Source of the DNA: Roseateles oligotrophus
GTDB taxonomy: Bacteria > Pseudomonadota > Gammaproteobacteria > Burkholderiales > Burkholderiaceae_C
Direction: 5' to 3'
Assembly: GCF_014204525.1 (NCBI RefSeq)
Contig: NZ_JACHLP010000004.1
Location: 372,001-436,000 of the forward strand
DNA length: 64,000 nt
A program made the position numbers and the translations under genes. The notes under the pieces were generated by a model. It ran no database searches. It was not told the DNA's origin and worked only from the letters and a program-made list of their open reading frames with translations. This document shows, piece by piece, positions 52,536 to 61,504 of this stretch (position 1 is its first letter; every line of letters begins with the position of its first letter).

Positions 52536-54172
52536 TCAAAAAATTCATAGACAAGCTGCTGGGCAAGCCCTCGGCGGCCAAGGTCGTCAAGGCCTTCAAG
52601 CCCAGCGCCGTGGCCAAAGCCACCTCGTCCAGCACCCTGGGCAAGCGGGTCGAGGTGCAGGTGGCCGAGCATGGCATCGACCCCGGCCTGCTGGACGAGC
52701 GCGCGGTGCGCGTGGTGCAGACGCTGGCCGATGCGGGCTTCGAGGCCTATATCGTCGGCGGCGCGGTGCGTGACCTGCTGCTGGGCATGCGGCCCAAGGA
52801 CTTTGACGTGGCCACCAATGCCACGCCGGAAGAGGTCAAGAGCCTGTTCCGTCGCGCCTTCATCATCGGCCGGCGCTTCCGCATCGTGCACGTGGTTTAC
52901 GGCCGTGGCCGCGAGCACGAGGTGATCGAGGTGTCCACCTTCCGCGCCTTGCTGGTGAACGAGAGTGCCGAGCAGGTGGCCGGTAACGAGAAAACCTCCA
53001 AGGCCGAACTGGCCGGCAAGAGCCATGTGGTCGATGCCGAAGGCCGGGTGCTGCGCGACAACGTCTGGGGCCCCCAGATCGAAGACGCCGCCCGCCGCGA
53101 CTTCAGCGTCAACGCCCTGTACTACGACCCGCAGCGTCAGCTGGTGGTGGACTATCACGGTGGCCTGGCCGATGCCAAGAAGCGCGTGCTGCGCATGATT
53201 GGCGATCCCGATACCCGCTACCGCGAAGACCCGGTGCGCATCGTGCGCGCCGTGCGCTTTGCCGCCAAGCTGGGCTTCGAGCTGGAGCCCAAGACGCGCG
53301 CGCCCATCAAGGCCTGCGCGCCTTTGTTGGCCAATGTGCCGGCCTCGCGTCTGTTCGACGAGATGATCAAGCTCTTGCAGACCGGCCATTCCCTGGCCAG
53401 CCTGGAGGAGTTGCGCAAGCAAGGCCTGGCTCGTGGCGTGTTCCCGATTCTGGACGCCATGCTCAACGAGAAGGGCGAGCTGGCCGAGGGCGTGCGGGGC
53501 AAGTTTGTGCGCATGGCTTTTGAAGATACCGATCTGCGCGTCGCCGAAGGCCGCGGCGTCTCGCCCAGCTTTATGTTGGCCTGCATGCTGTGGTTCGAGG
53601 TGCTGGAGCGCTGGACCCGTTTGCGCGATGCCGGCGAGCCGGCCGTGCCGGCCCTGGGCCAGGCGGTGGATGCTGTGTTCGATGCCCGCATCGGCGATAT
53701 CTCCGGCCGCGGCAAGCTGGCCACCGATATGCGCGAGATCTGGATGATGCAGCCGCGCTTCGAGCGCCGCACGGGCAGCGGCGTCTACACCTTGGTGGAG
53801 CAGCCGCGTTACCGTGCCGGCTTCGACTTCCTGCGCCTGCGTGCCGACGCTGGCGAGATCGATCCGGCCCTGGCCGATTGGTGGGAAGACTTCGCCCTGG
53901 GTTCGGACGAGGACCGTGCCGCCCTGGTCGATGAGGTGCGCGAGGCCGAGAAATCGCAGCGCCGCAGCAGTGGCAAGGTGCATCAGCTGCCGCGCAAGCC
54001 GGCGGCCAAGGCTGAGGGTGAGGCCGAGGACTCAGAAGACTCTGGCGGCTCGACTCAGCCCTGGGCTGAGGAGACCGTGCCGCCCGCCAAGAAGCGCCGC
54101 CGTCGCCGCAAGCCGGCAGGCAAGGGCGCTGCTGCGGCCGAAGCTCCGGTGGGTACGCCTTCCGAATCCTGA
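52532..54172 (+). CDS. pcnB: Poly(A) polymerase
   Basis: 546 residues. Nucleotidyltransferase head EAYIVGGAVRDLLLGMRPKDFDVATNATPEE with catalytic acids in DFD (90-92), then RRDFSVNALYYDP and RYREDPVRIVRAVRFAAKLGF shared with CCA-adding enzymes; the long C-terminus and basic tail (KKRRRRRKPAG) are typical of PcnB rather than Cca. Adds poly(A) tails to RNA, marking it for decay. Also carries an N-terminal basic extension (FIDKLLGKPSAAKVVK). Confidence 0.95.
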   Translation: MIKKFIDKLLGKPSAAKVVKAFKPSAVAKATSSSTLGKRVEVQVAEHGIDPGLLDERAVRVVQTLADAGFEAYIVGGAVRDLLLGMRPKDFDVATNATPEEVKSLFRRAFIIGRRFRIVHVVYGRGREHEVIEVSTFRALLVNESAEQVAGNEKTSKAELAGKSHVVDAEGRVLRDNVWGPQIEDAARRDFSVNALYYDPQRQLVVDYHGGLADAKKRVLRMIGDPDTRYREDPVRIVRAVRFAAKLGFELEPKTRAPIKACAPLLANVPASRLFDEMIKLLQTGHSLASLEELRKQGLARGVFPILDAMLNEKGELAEGVRGKFVRMAFEDTDLRVAEGRGVSPSFMLACMLWFEVLERWTRLRDAGEPAVPALGQAVDAVFDARIGDISGRGKLATDMREIWMMQPRFERRTGSGVYTLVEQPRYRAGFDFLRLRADAGEIDPALADWWEDFALGSDEDRAALVDEVREAEKSQRRSSGKVHQLPRKPAAKAEGEAEDSEDSGGSTQPWAEETVPPAKKRRRRRKPAGKGAAAAEAPVGTPSES

Positions 54173-54174
54173 GA

Positions 54175-54693
54175 ATGCGGGCCGAGTCAGCCGCGGGCGG
54201 CACGCTCGCTTTTGTCGGCCTGGGCGCCAATCTAGGCGATATGCGGCAAAGCCTGCAGCAGGCCTTGCAAGCGCTGGCGGTTCTTCCGGGCACGGATTTG
54301 CTGGCCTGCTCCAGCGCCTACCGCAGCGCCCCGGTGGATGCCGGCGGGCCGGACTTTCTGAATGCCGTGGCCCAGTTGCGCACCCAGCTCTCACCGCTGG
54401 ACTTGCTGGATGTCTTGCAAGCCATCGAGCTGGCGCAGGGGCGCGAGCGCCCCTATGTCAATGCGCCCCGCACCCTCGATCTGGACCTGCTTCTTTTCGG
54501 CGAGTTGTCGCTGCAGACGCCGCGCCTGAGCCTGCCGCACCCACGCCTGCATCGGCGCGCTTTTGTGCTGCAGCCCTTGCTGGAATTGCAGCCCGGGCTG
54601 AGCGCGCCGGGCCTGGGCGGCTTGGCGGCCTATCTACCCGCCTTGCAGGACCAGGCCATCAGCCGCCTCGGGCCCTTGTGGCCGTCGGGCTGA
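54175..54693 (+). CDS. folK: HPPK, 6-hydroxymethyl-dihydropterin pyrophosphokinase
   Basis: 172 residues. FVGLGANLGD at the N-terminus, the pterin loop SSAYRSAPVDAGGPDFLNAV and the catalytic RPYVNAPRTLDLDLLLFG, LPHPRLHRRAFVLQPLLE are complete. Folate pathway. Begins two bases after the pcnB stop, the standard pcnB-folK order. Confidence 0.96.
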   Translation: MRAESAAGGTLAFVGLGANLGDMRQSLQQALQALAVLPGTDLLACSSAYRSAPVDAGGPDFLNAVAQLRTQLSPLDLLDVLQAIELAQGRERPYVNAPRTLDLDLLLFGELSLQTPRLSLPHPRLHRRAFVLQPLLELQPGLSAPGLGGLAAYLPALQDQAISRLGPLWPSG

Positions 54694-54726
54694 TGCGAGC
54701 TGCGTCCATGGCGAAGGGGGTACACC

Positions 54727-55083
54727 ATGTTCAGTAGCTGGGCCGGCTGGCAGACGGTGGGGCTTTTGCTGCTGTCCAATGTCTTCATGACCATGGCCTG
54801 GTATAGCCATCTGAAGGATCTGGCCGCCAAGCCTTGGTGGATCGCCGCGCTGCTGAGCTGGGGCATCGCCCTGTTCGAGTACCTGCTGCAGGTGCCGGCC
54901 AACCGCATCGGCTTCAATGCCGGCATCAGCCTGGCTCAGCTCAAGATCACCCAGGAGGTGCTGACCTTGGCGGTGTTCGTGCCCTTCTCGATGTTTTATA
55001 TGGGCCAGCCCTTCAAGACTGATTTCATCTGGGCCGGCCTGTGCCTGATGGGGGCGGTTTACTTCATCTTCCGCTCGGGCTGA
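54727..55083 (+). CDS. DMT (DUF486) family membrane protein
   Basis: 118 residues with four membrane segments; FMTMAWYSHLK, SWGIALFEYLLQVPANRIGF and QLKITQEVLTLAVFVPFSMFY are the hallmark segments of DUF486, a small multidrug-transporter-like fold. No function has been shown that I know. ATG 54727, 33 bases after folK. Confidence 0.93.
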   Translation: MFSSWAGWQTVGLLLLSNVFMTMAWYSHLKDLAAKPWWIAALLSWGIALFEYLLQVPANRIGFNAGISLAQLKITQEVLTLAVFVPFSMFYMGQPFKTDFIWAGLCLMGAVYFIFRSG

Positions 55084-55233
55084 GCGTGATTTCGGCGCCG
55101 CTGCGGCGGCCGCCACCCGGCAAGTGTTGTGTCCTGCCTCAAGAAGGCGCCAATTTCAGGGGCTGGGCTGGGCTTTGCCCTGGGTTTGAGTTTCTTTGCA
55201 TGGCCGGCCCCACTACACTTGCGCGCCTGCTGT

Positions 55234-55252
55234 TGATGAAACAGTGATGAAA
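55234..55252 (+). promoter_or_regulatory. 11-bp-spaced direct repeat before phosphate genes
   Basis: TGATGAAA occurs at 55234 and 55245, one helical turn apart, ~60-80 bases upstream of the DUF47 start. PhoB boxes have this periodicity, but the sequence does not match CTGTCAT, so the factor is open. The remaining 55084-55313 shows no gene. Confidence 0.35.
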
Positions 55253-55313
55253 TTTGTGTGAATATTTATGCGAACTTGCTGCTTGTGCGGTAAGTCGCGC
55301 GATTGGAGTCGGC

Positions 55314-55961
55314 GTGTTTTTTTCCAAATTGCTGCCCCGTGAGGGCAATTTCTTCGAGCTCTTCAATGAGCATGGTGCCCAGATCACCGAAGGCGCGCGC
55401 GCCTTCATGCTGATGATCCAGAACTACAACGACCCGGTGCTGCGTGAGCGTTACGCGGAAGAGGTCAACAAGGCCGAGCACCAGGCCGACCGGGTGACCG
55501 CCGAGGTCAATCGCATGTTGCACCGCACCTTCATCACGCCCATCGATCGCGAGCAGATCCACGGCCTGATCAATGCGATGGACGACATCCTGGACCTGCT
55601 GCAGGACACCACCGAGACCCTGTCCCTCTACGATGTGCGCACCATCCCCGAAGAGGTCTTGAGCCTGGGTGAGTTGAGCGCGCGCTGCTGCGAGCGCGTC
55701 CAGCATGCCGTGTCCCTGCTGCCCAAGCTGAAGAACCCGGAAGTGGGCGAGGCCGCGATCAAGACCTGCGAGGAAATCGATCGCCTGGAGTCCGACGCCG
55801 ACCGCGTCATGCGTACCGCCATGTCGCGCCTGTTCCGCGAGCAAGAAGACGTGCGTGAGCTGATCAAGCTCAAGACCATTTACGAACAGCTGGAGTCCAT
55901 CTCCGACCGTTGCGAAGACGTGGCCAATCTGATCGAGGGCATCGTCCTCGAAAACGCCTGA
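55314..55961 (+). CDS. DUF47 (PhoU-like) phosphate transport regulator
   Basis: 215 residues starting at GTG 55314 (GGAG five bases upstream), giving VFFSKLLPREGNFFELFNEH, the usual family start. All-helical PhoU-like fold with EHQADRVTAEVNRMLHRTFITPIDREQI and EEIDRLESDADRVMR, rich in acids that bind metal clusters. Partner of the Pit transporter gene ten bases downstream; thought to regulate its activity. Confidence 0.93.
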   Translation: MFFSKLLPREGNFFELFNEHGAQITEGARAFMLMIQNYNDPVLRERYAEEVNKAEHQADRVTAEVNRMLHRTFITPIDREQIHGLINAMDDILDLLQDTTETLSLYDVRTIPEEVLSLGELSARCCERVQHAVSLLPKLKNPEVGEAAIKTCEEIDRLESDADRVMRTAMSRLFREQEDVRELIKLKTIYEQLESISDRCEDVANLIEGIVLENA

Positions 55962-55971
55962 GTTCTGCGCG

Positions 55972-56982
55972 ATGGAATCGGTGCAGATAGCGTTTTGGGT
56001 GGTTGCCCTGCTGGTCGTTCTGGCCGTGGGCTTCGACTTCATGAATGGGTTTCACGACGCGGCCAACTCGATCGCCACGGTGGTCTCCACCGGCGTGCTC
56101 AAGCCGCAGCAGGCGGTTTTGTTCGCCGCCTTCTTCAATGTGCTGGCGATCGCCATCTTCCATCTGCAGGTGGCGGCCACCATTGGCAAGGGCATTGTCG
56201 ATCCGGGCATCGTTGATCACCATGTGATTTTTGGTGCCCTGATTGGCGCCATTGTGTGGAATGTGATCACCTGGTGGTATGGCATCCCGTCCAGCTCTTC
56301 GCATGCCTTGATCGGCGGCATCGTTGGCGCGGTGGTGGCCAAGGCCGGCTTTGGTTCGCTGCAGGCGGCGGGTATTCTGAAGACGGTTTTGTTCATCTTC
56401 GTCTCGCCGCTGCTGGGCTTTTTGCTGGGCTCGCTGATGATGGTGGTGGTGGCTTGGTTGTGCCGGCGGGCCTCGCCCATCCGGGTGGACAACTGGTTCC
56501 GCCGCTTGCAACTGGTCTCGGCCGGCCTTTACAGCCTGGGTCACGGCGGCAATGACGCGCAAAAAACCATAGGCCTGATCTGGATGCTGCTGGTGGCCTC
56601 GGGCTATCTCTCGGCCCAGGCCAGCGCGCCGCCGGACTGGGTGATCCTGGTCTGCTACCTGGCCATCGGCCTGGGCACCATGTTCGGTGGCTGGCGCATC
56701 GTGCGCACCATGGGTCAGAAGATCACCAAGCTCAAGCCGGTGGGCGGCTTCTGCGCTGAAACCGGCGGCGCCATCACCTTGTTCCTGGCCACGGGCCTGG
56801 GCATTCCGGTGTCGACCACCCACACCATCACCGGCGCCATCGTCGGCGTGGGTTCGGTGCAGCGCGCCTCGGCCGTGCGCTGGGGTGTGGCGGGCAATAT
56901 CGTCTGGGCCTGGATCTTCACCATCCCGGCCTCGGCCCTGGTGGCGGGTGTTTTCTACTGGTTCAGCCTGGTCTTGTTCTGA
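55972..56982 (+). CDS. pit: Low-affinity inorganic phosphate transporter, PiT family
   Basis: 336 residues, about ten membrane segments. Duplicate family signatures: DFMNGFHDAANSIATVV in the first half and GGNDAQKTIGLIW with PVSTTHTITGAIVGVG in the second. Metal-phosphate:H+ symport. Forms an operon with DUF47, closed by a terminator at 57011-57040. Confidence 0.96.
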   Translation: MESVQIAFWVVALLVVLAVGFDFMNGFHDAANSIATVVSTGVLKPQQAVLFAAFFNVLAIAIFHLQVAATIGKGIVDPGIVDHHVIFGALIGAIVWNVITWWYGIPSSSSHALIGGIVGAVVAKAGFGSLQAAGILKTVLFIFVSPLLGFLLGSLMMVVVAWLCRRASPIRVDNWFRRLQLVSAGLYSLGHGGNDAQKTIGLIWMLLVASGYLSAQASAPPDWVILVCYLAIGLGTMFGGWRIVRTMGQKITKLKPVGGFCAETGGAITLFLATGLGIPVSTTHTITGAIVGVGSVQRASAVRWGVAGNIVWAWIFTIPASALVAGVFYWFSLVLF

Positions 56983-57010
56983 GTCGCGTATCGCCGCGTC
57001 TTGGGCAAAC

Positions 57011-57040
57011 AAAAGGGCAGCCGCGCAGGCTGCCCTTTTT
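57011..57040 (+). terminator. Intrinsic terminator after pit
   Basis: AAAAGGGCAGCC-GCGCA-GGCTGCCCTTTT with a fifth T; perfect 12-bp stem. Confidence 0.9.
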
Positions 57041-57073
57041 GCTGTTTGCCTGACGCGGGTGGCGGGTGCGGTG

Positions 57074-57538
57074 CTACTGGCTGATCTCCTGCGCCGCCTC
57101 GACCTGGCTTTCAAAATAGCGCTGGGCGCTGAAGGCGATGGTGCTCATCAAGCAGGTGCCGCCGATCAATACGCAGGCCACGACGCCGATGATGGCGGCC
57201 CAGCCGCTGGGCCCGGAGCTGCGGCTGCCGTTGTGAACGGCATCCCATTTCTCGTCCGAAGTCAGGCCGTAGACGATGCCGCAAATCATGGCGTTGACCA
57301 GCATCAGGCCTAGCAAAGGGATCAGCAGCCAGGCGCTTCTATCGTCCTGCCCCAGCTCCCCCATGCGCTGCACACCGTACAGGCCCAGCAAGGTCGGCCA
57401 GGGGTGCAGCCAGGCCAGGCGGTCCGAAAAACCGTAGAGGTAGAGGCGGTGCAGGCCCAGGCTACCCAGGCTCAGGGCCAGCCAGGTAGCGATGGTCTTG
57501 GACTTCAGCGGGGCGCTCGCGACGCTGCTGCTGCTCAT
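57074..57538 (-). CDS. TM2-domain-like membrane protein
   Basis: 154 residues from ATG 57538. SKTIATWLALSLGSLGLHRLYLYG is a TM2-type segment (helix-hairpin with G-x-H-R-x-Y-L). A middle helix (WLLIPLLGLMLVNAMICGIVYGL) and a third one (AAIIGVVACVLIGGTCLMSTI) follow. Start overlaps the GNAT stop (ATGA), so the two are co-translated. Function unknown. Confidence 0.82.
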   Translation of the reverse strand: MSSSSVASAPLKSKTIATWLALSLGSLGLHRLYLYGFSDRLAWLHPWPTLLGLYGVQRMGELGQDDRSAWLLIPLLGLMLVNAMICGIVYGLTSDEKWDAVHNGSRSSGPSGWAAIIGVVACVLIGGTCLMSTIAFSAQRYFESQVEAAQEISQ

Positions 57539-58119
57539 GCGCCTTGCTCCGGCGTGGCCTGATCGCCCTGGCCCAGCGGGCGCTGCATCATCACCACGTC
57601 CAGCCAGCGGCCAAACTTCCAGCCCGCGCTCTTCAACACGCCGCTGTGCTCGAAGCCCAGGGCCTTGTGGACGCCCAGCGAGCCCAGGTTTTGCGAATCG
57701 CCGATGACGGCCAGCATCTGGCGTGCGCCGGCTTGTTCGCAACGGGCGATCAACTCGGCCAGCAGCAGCCGGCCCAGGCCCCGGCCCTGGTTGCCGGGTG
57801 CCAGGTAGATGGAGTCTTCCACGCAGAAGCGATAGGCCAGGCGCGGACGGAAGTAGTTGGCATAGGCATAGCCCTGCACCTGGCCGCCCACTTCGGCTAC
57901 CAGCCAGGGCAATTGCCGGTCCAGCACCTCCTTGCGGCGGCGGGCCATTTCGCTCAGCTCGGGGGCCTCGGTTTCAAAAGTACCGGTGCCATGCAGCACG
58001 GCCGCCGCGTAAATGGCCTGGATGGCAGGCAAGTCGGCCTCGGTGCTGGGCCGGATCGTGATGGCTTGAGCATGGACGGAGGGCGGGGAGGGGAGATTCT
58101 TGGGAATTTGTGTGCTCAT
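57535..58119 (-). CDS. GNAT N-acetyltransferase, phosphinothricin-acetyltransferase-like
   Basis: 194 residues. AITIRPSTEADLPAIQAIYAAAVLHGTGTFE, EDSIYLAPGNQGRGLGRLLLAEL (acetyl-CoA loop Q/R-x-x-G-x-G/A) and SLGVHKALGFEHSGVLKSAGWKFGRWLDVVMMQ are typical of the PAT/methionine-sulfoximine acetyltransferase group. Cellular substrate likely an amino-acid analogue; not certain. Divergent from the rpsP operon. Confidence 0.9.
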   Translation of the reverse strand: MSTQIPKNLPSPPSVHAQAITIRPSTEADLPAIQAIYAAAVLHGTGTFETEAPELSEMARRRKEVLDRQLPWLVAEVGGQVQGYAYANYFRPRLAYRFCVEDSIYLAPGNQGRGLGRLLLAELIARCEQAGARQMLAVIGDSQNLGSLGVHKALGFEHSGVLKSAGWKFGRWLDVVMMQRPLGQGDQATPEQGA

Positions 58120-58124
58120 ATTCT

Positions 58125-58152
58125 TTGTGGTCCGCTCAGCCGAGTTTATAAT
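58125..58152 (+). promoter_or_regulatory. Sigma-70 promoter of rpsP operon
   Basis: -35 TTGTGG (58125-58130), 16-base spacer, -10 TATAAT (58147-58152). It leaves an untranslated leader of roughly 265 bases before rpsP. A 72-codon TTG-initiated frame in that leader (58161-58379) has no ribosome site and is not called. Confidence 0.75.
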
Positions 58153-58425
58153 GCTGGGTTTTGGCCTTGGTCAGATTGTTCTTGCTGAATTCCAGTGTTT
58201 CACTTGATCCATTTGGATTTGGCAGTGCGGTCCGGCGTATCTACAGGGCCAACCACGGTGCTCGGTTGAGTGGGGCGCAGGTGGATCATGCCAAAAGTCT
58301 TGCGGAAACCGCCGCAGGAGCTTGGGCGCGGTCCGATGCACCGATCAAAACCGTCGCCATCCCGATCTACTCGCCCTGAGTGTCTCCTGGTGCGGTGGAC
58401 AAGAAAATTCATCTAAGGATTCATC

Positions 58426-58683
58426 ATGGTTGTTATTCGTCTGGCTCGCGGCGGCTCCAAGAAGCGCCCCTTCTACAACATCGTCGTGGCCAACAGCCAG
58501 CAGCGTCGTGACGGCCGCTTCATCGAGAAGGTCGGTTTCTACAACCCCGTCGCTTCCGGTGCTGCCGAGCCTCTGCGCGTCGCTGTTGACCGCGTCAACT
58601 ATTGGGTGGGTGTCGGCGCTCAGCTGTCGCCTACCGTCGAGCGTCTGGTGACCCAGGCCAAGAAGGCCGTTGTCGCTGCTTGA
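58426..58683 (+). CDS. rpsP: 30S ribosomal protein S16
   Basis: 85 residues, [25 protein letters not shown]... through [14 protein letters not shown], canonical S16. First gene of rpsP-rimM-trmD-rplS, preceded by AAGGA 8 bases before ATG. Required for 30S assembly. Confidence 0.98.
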   Translation: MVVIRLARGGSKKRPFYNIVVANSQQRRDGRFIEKVGFYNPVASGAAEPLRVAVDRVNYWVGVGAQLSPTVERLVTQAKKAVVAA

Positions 58684-58693
58684 TTGAACGCAA

Positions 58694-59323
58694 ATGACAA
58701 GAGTCCCCGCTGATCCTCGTCCTTCGTCCTCGGCTTCCGAGGAGGTCTCCTGGCCCGAAGATGCGATTGAGGTGGGGTGTGTTCTTGATGCCTGGGGCGT
58801 CAAAGGCTGGTTCAAGGTGCAAGCCTATTCCAGCGATGCCCAGGCCCTGTTTTCCTCGCGGCGCTGGTTTCTCAAGCGTCCCGAGATCGGCGGCCAGGCC
58901 GCGCCTGCCCTGCCTCAGGGCAGCAAGGCCCTGCCTGCCCTGCTGAAGATTCTCTCGATTCGCGAACATGGCGAAGGCCTGGTGGCCAATGCCCAGAATG
59001 TCGCGGATCGCAATGCGGCCGAAGCCCTGCGCGGCGCCCGCATCTTCATCTCCCGCTCGGCCTTCCCGGCGGCGGATCCCGATGAGTATTACTGGGTCGA
59101 TCTGATCGGCCTGACCGTGCTCAACCGCCAGGGCGAGACCCTGGGTCAGGTCGAAGGCCTGATCGATGCGGGCCCGCACAGCGTGCTGCGCATCATCCCG
59201 CCGGGCCTGGTGGCGCCGGTGAAGCCCGATCAAGAGCGCCTCGTTCCCTTCGTTGCCCGCTTTGTCGACGATGTGGATCTGGAGCAGCGCGTGATCACCG
59301 TGGACTGGGGCCTGGACTTCTAA
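58694..59323 (+). CDS. rimM: Ribosome maturation factor RimM
   Basis: 209 residues with the two RimM parts: N-terminal beta-barrel ([21 protein letters not shown]; residues ~25-120) and C-terminal PRC barrel ([37 protein letters not shown]). Binds S19 during 30S assembly. Eleven bases after rpsP. Confidence 0.96.
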   Translation: MTRVPADPRPSSSASEEVSWPEDAIEVGCVLDAWGVKGWFKVQAYSSDAQALFSSRRWFLKRPEIGGQAAPALPQGSKALPALLKILSIREHGEGLVANAQNVADRNAAEALRGARIFISRSAFPAADPDEYYWVDLIGLTVLNRQGETLGQVEGLIDAGPHSVLRIIPPGLVAPVKPDQERLVPFVARFVDDVDLEQRVITVDWGLDF

Positions 59324-59339
59324 GCCCGGGCCAGCGCGC

Positions 59340-60137
59340 ATGCGCTTCGACCTCATCACCTTATTCCCCGAACTGTTCGGCCCGCAGCTGAGCCAGGGCG
59401 TTACGCGCCGTGCCTTCGAGAGCGGGCAGGTCGATGTGCGGCTGTGGCAGCTGCGCGATTACGCCAGCGACAACTACCGCCGCGTCGATGACCGCCCCTT
59501 CGGCGGCGGCCCCGGCATGGTGATGCTGGTCGAGCCACTGGAGCGCGCCCTGGCGGCCGTCAAGACGGCCCGCCTGGCTGCGGCGGCGGATGGCGATGCG
59601 CCGCCGGCCATTATCCACTTCAGCCCCATCGGCCGCCGCATGGACCAGGCCTTGATGCAGGAGCTGGCTCGAGGGCCGGGTGCCGTGCTCTTGTGCGGCC
59701 GCTACGAGGGCATGGACCAGCGCTTTCTCGACCGGCATGTGACGCTGGAGCTGAGCCTGGGCGACTTTGTGCTGTCGGGCGGCGAATTGCCGGCCATGGC
59801 CTTGCTGGATGCGGTGGCGCGCCTGCAGGACGGCGTCTTGAACGACGCCCAGTCGCATCAGCAGGACAGCTTCTCCGATGGCTTGCTGGACTGCCCGCAC
59901 TACAGCCGGCCCGAGATCCTGAGTGGCTTGGCCGGCCAGACCGAGGACTTGCCCGTGCCGGCGGTGCTGATGTCGGGCCATCACGCCCAGATTGCCCGCT
60001 GGCGGCGCGAGCGTTCGCTGGAAATCACCTGGCAGCGCCGCCCCGAGTTGATCCATGCGGCGCGCGCCGCAGGGCGGCTGAGCAAGGCCGATGAGCGTTT
60101 TTTGCAGCAATTGCAGGCGGCAGCCAAGCAAGCCTAG
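59340..60137 (+). CDS. trmD: tRNA (guanine37-N1)-methyltransferase
   Basis: 265 residues, SPOUT methyltransferase with a trefoil knot. [24 protein letters not shown]-type loop ([13 protein letters not shown]), [17 protein letters not shown] and [26 protein letters not shown] contact SAM. Methylates G37 to prevent frameshifting. In the conserved rpsP operon order. Confidence 0.97.
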   Translation: MRFDLITLFPELFGPQLSQGVTRRAFESGQVDVRLWQLRDYASDNYRRVDDRPFGGGPGMVMLVEPLERALAAVKTARLAAAADGDAPPAIIHFSPIGRRMDQALMQELARGPGAVLLCGRYEGMDQRFLDRHVTLELSLGDFVLSGGELPAMALLDAVARLQDGVLNDAQSHQQDSFSDGLLDCPHYSRPEILSGLAGQTEDLPVPAVLMSGHHAQIARWRRERSLEITWQRRPELIHAARAAGRLSKADERFLQQLQAAAKQA

Positions 60138-60213
60138 GCGAATTCAGGAAGTCAAGCTATACTAGCGGGCTGTCCGATCCTCTGGTGGGTCGAGTCGGGT
60201 TTGAAAAAGCTGC

Positions 60214-60244
60214 TGGTTTGGGCTTGATTCAAAACCATTTTTTT
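60214..60244 (+). promoter_or_regulatory. Possible leader terminator before rplS
   Basis: Short stem TGGTTT/AAACCA (60214-60219/60232-60237) followed by seven T, then CCTTGG/CCAAGG pairing downstream before rplS. It sits in the 170-base trmD-rplS gap and could attenuate rplS or be a weak terminator with an internal promoter after it. Confidence 0.35.
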
Positions 60245-60307
60245 GTCGCCTTGGTTCTCATGTGGGCCCCAAGGTTTCGGCGCCACCATGATCACTAGGA
60301 GAACTTT

Positions 60308-60661
60308 GTGGACTTGATCCAAACCCTTGAGCAAGAAGAAATTGCTCGTCTGAACAAGACATTCCCGTCTTACGCCCCTGGTGACACCGTCATCGTGAGC
60401 GTGAACGTCGTCGAAGGCACCCGCAAGCGCGTGCAGGCTTTCGAAGGCGTCGTGATTGCCAAGCGCAATCGCGGTCTGAACTCCAGCTTCATCGTTCGCA
60501 AGATTTCGAACGGCGAAGGCGTGGAACGTACCTTCCAGCTGTACAGCCCTTTGATCGCTTCGATCGAAGTCAAGCGCCGTGGCGATGTCCGCCGCGCCAA
60601 GCTGTACTACCTGCGTGAGCGTTCGGGCAAGTCGGCTCGTATCAAGGAAAAATTGGGTTGA
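60308..60661 (+). CDS. rplS: 50S ribosomal protein L19
   Basis: 117 residues starting GTG ([17 protein letters not shown]), with AGGAG six bases upstream, which decides this start. [39 protein letters not shown] is canonical L19. Located at the 30S-50S interface. Ends the operon, followed by a terminator. Confidence 0.98.
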   Translation: MDLIQTLEQEEIARLNKTFPSYAPGDTVIVSVNVVEGTRKRVQAFEGVVIAKRNRGLNSSFIVRKISNGEGVERTFQLYSPLIASIEVKRRGDVRRAKLYYLRERSGKSARIKEKLG

Positions 60662-60694
60662 TCCGCGGTTTTTGATCGCGTATCCATCCTGTAG

Positions 60695-60732
60695 AAAAAC
60701 CGCCCGAAGCTTGGCTTCCGGGCGGTTTTTTT
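60695..60732 (+). terminator. Intrinsic terminator after rplS
   Basis: AAAAACCGCCC-GAAGC / GCTTC-CGGGCGGTTTTTTT stem with a single bulge and a seven-T run. Confidence 0.9.
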
Positions 60733-60768
60733 CATTTCAAGCGGCTCCCGCGTTTTTAGCCTCCACCG

Positions 60769-61476
60769 ATGTCTCGAGTCCCCATTCTGGATCCCAAGGC
60801 CGTGCCCGTGCAGGGCCGTGACGCGCACTTGCCCGAGGTGCCCGCACAGGCGCTGACACCCGAGGCCTTGCGTGCGCGTTTTGCCGCGCCACCTATCTGG
60901 ACCCCAGAGTTGCAAGGCGACGGTGGTCGTTTCAGCGATCGCTCGCCGGCCGATGCCGCCGTGCTGATGCCGCTGGTGATGCGCGAGCAGGGCTTGCAAG
61001 TCCTGCTGACCCGCCGCAGCGCTCAGCTGCGCTCGCACGCGGGGCAGATCAGCTTTCCGGGTGGGCGGGTGGAGCCGGATGACGGCTCGGCCGAGGCGGC
61101 GGCCCTGCGGGAAACGGTGGAGGAAATCGGCCTCGCTTCTTCGCATATCGAGCTGATAGGCCGGCTGCCGGTCTACGCCACCGTGACCTCGTTTCAGGTC
61201 ACGCCGGTGGTGGCCCTGGTGCGGCCCGGCTTTGAGCTGAGGCTGGACGCCGTCGAGGTGGCCGAAGCCTTTGAAGTGCCGCTGGCCTTTCTGATGGACC
61301 CGGCGCATCACCAGCGCCATCGCTTTGTCTTCGAGGGCGGAGAGCGCCACTTCCTTTCCATGCCCTGGGCGCCGTCCGCAGGCCTTGCTCAAGGCCAAGC
61401 GTCGTTGCAGGAGTACTTTATTTGGGGCGCGACGGCCGCGATATTGCGCAACTTCTACCGCTTCCTTTCGGCGTGA
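60769..61476 (+). CDS. NUDIX CoA pyrophosphatase
   Basis: 235 residues. The Nudix box (residues ~99-121) follows FPGGRVEPDDGSAEAAALRETVEEIGL; LTRRSAQLRSHAGQISFPGGR just before it is the CoA-pyrophosphatase (NudL) subgroup signature. Hydrolyses CoA derivatives to phosphopantetheine and 3',5'-ADP. Starts 37 bases after the rplS terminator; 28 bases before the next gene. Confidence 0.92.
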   Translation: MSRVPILDPKAVPVQGRDAHLPEVPAQALTPEALRARFAAPPIWTPELQGDGGRFSDRSPADAAVLMPLVMREQGLQVLLTRRSAQLRSHAGQISFPGGRVEPDDGSAEAAALRETVEEIGLASSHIELIGRLPVYATVTSFQVTPVVALVRPGFELRLDAVEVAEAFEVPLAFLMDPAHHQRHRFVFEGGERHFLSMPWAPSAGLAQGQASLQEYFIWGATAAILRNFYRFLSA

Positions 61477-61504
61477 GCCGCAGCGCCCGCTATCATCTCC
61501 GGCC

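Noticed and set aside
55234-55252. PhoB box
   Set aside because: Spacing fits, but the sequence does not match the CTGTCAT half-site; left as an unassigned direct repeat.
58161-58379. 72-codon ORF in the rpsP leader
   Set aside because: TTG start without ribosome site, ends in the leader and shows no family similarity; probably untranslated.
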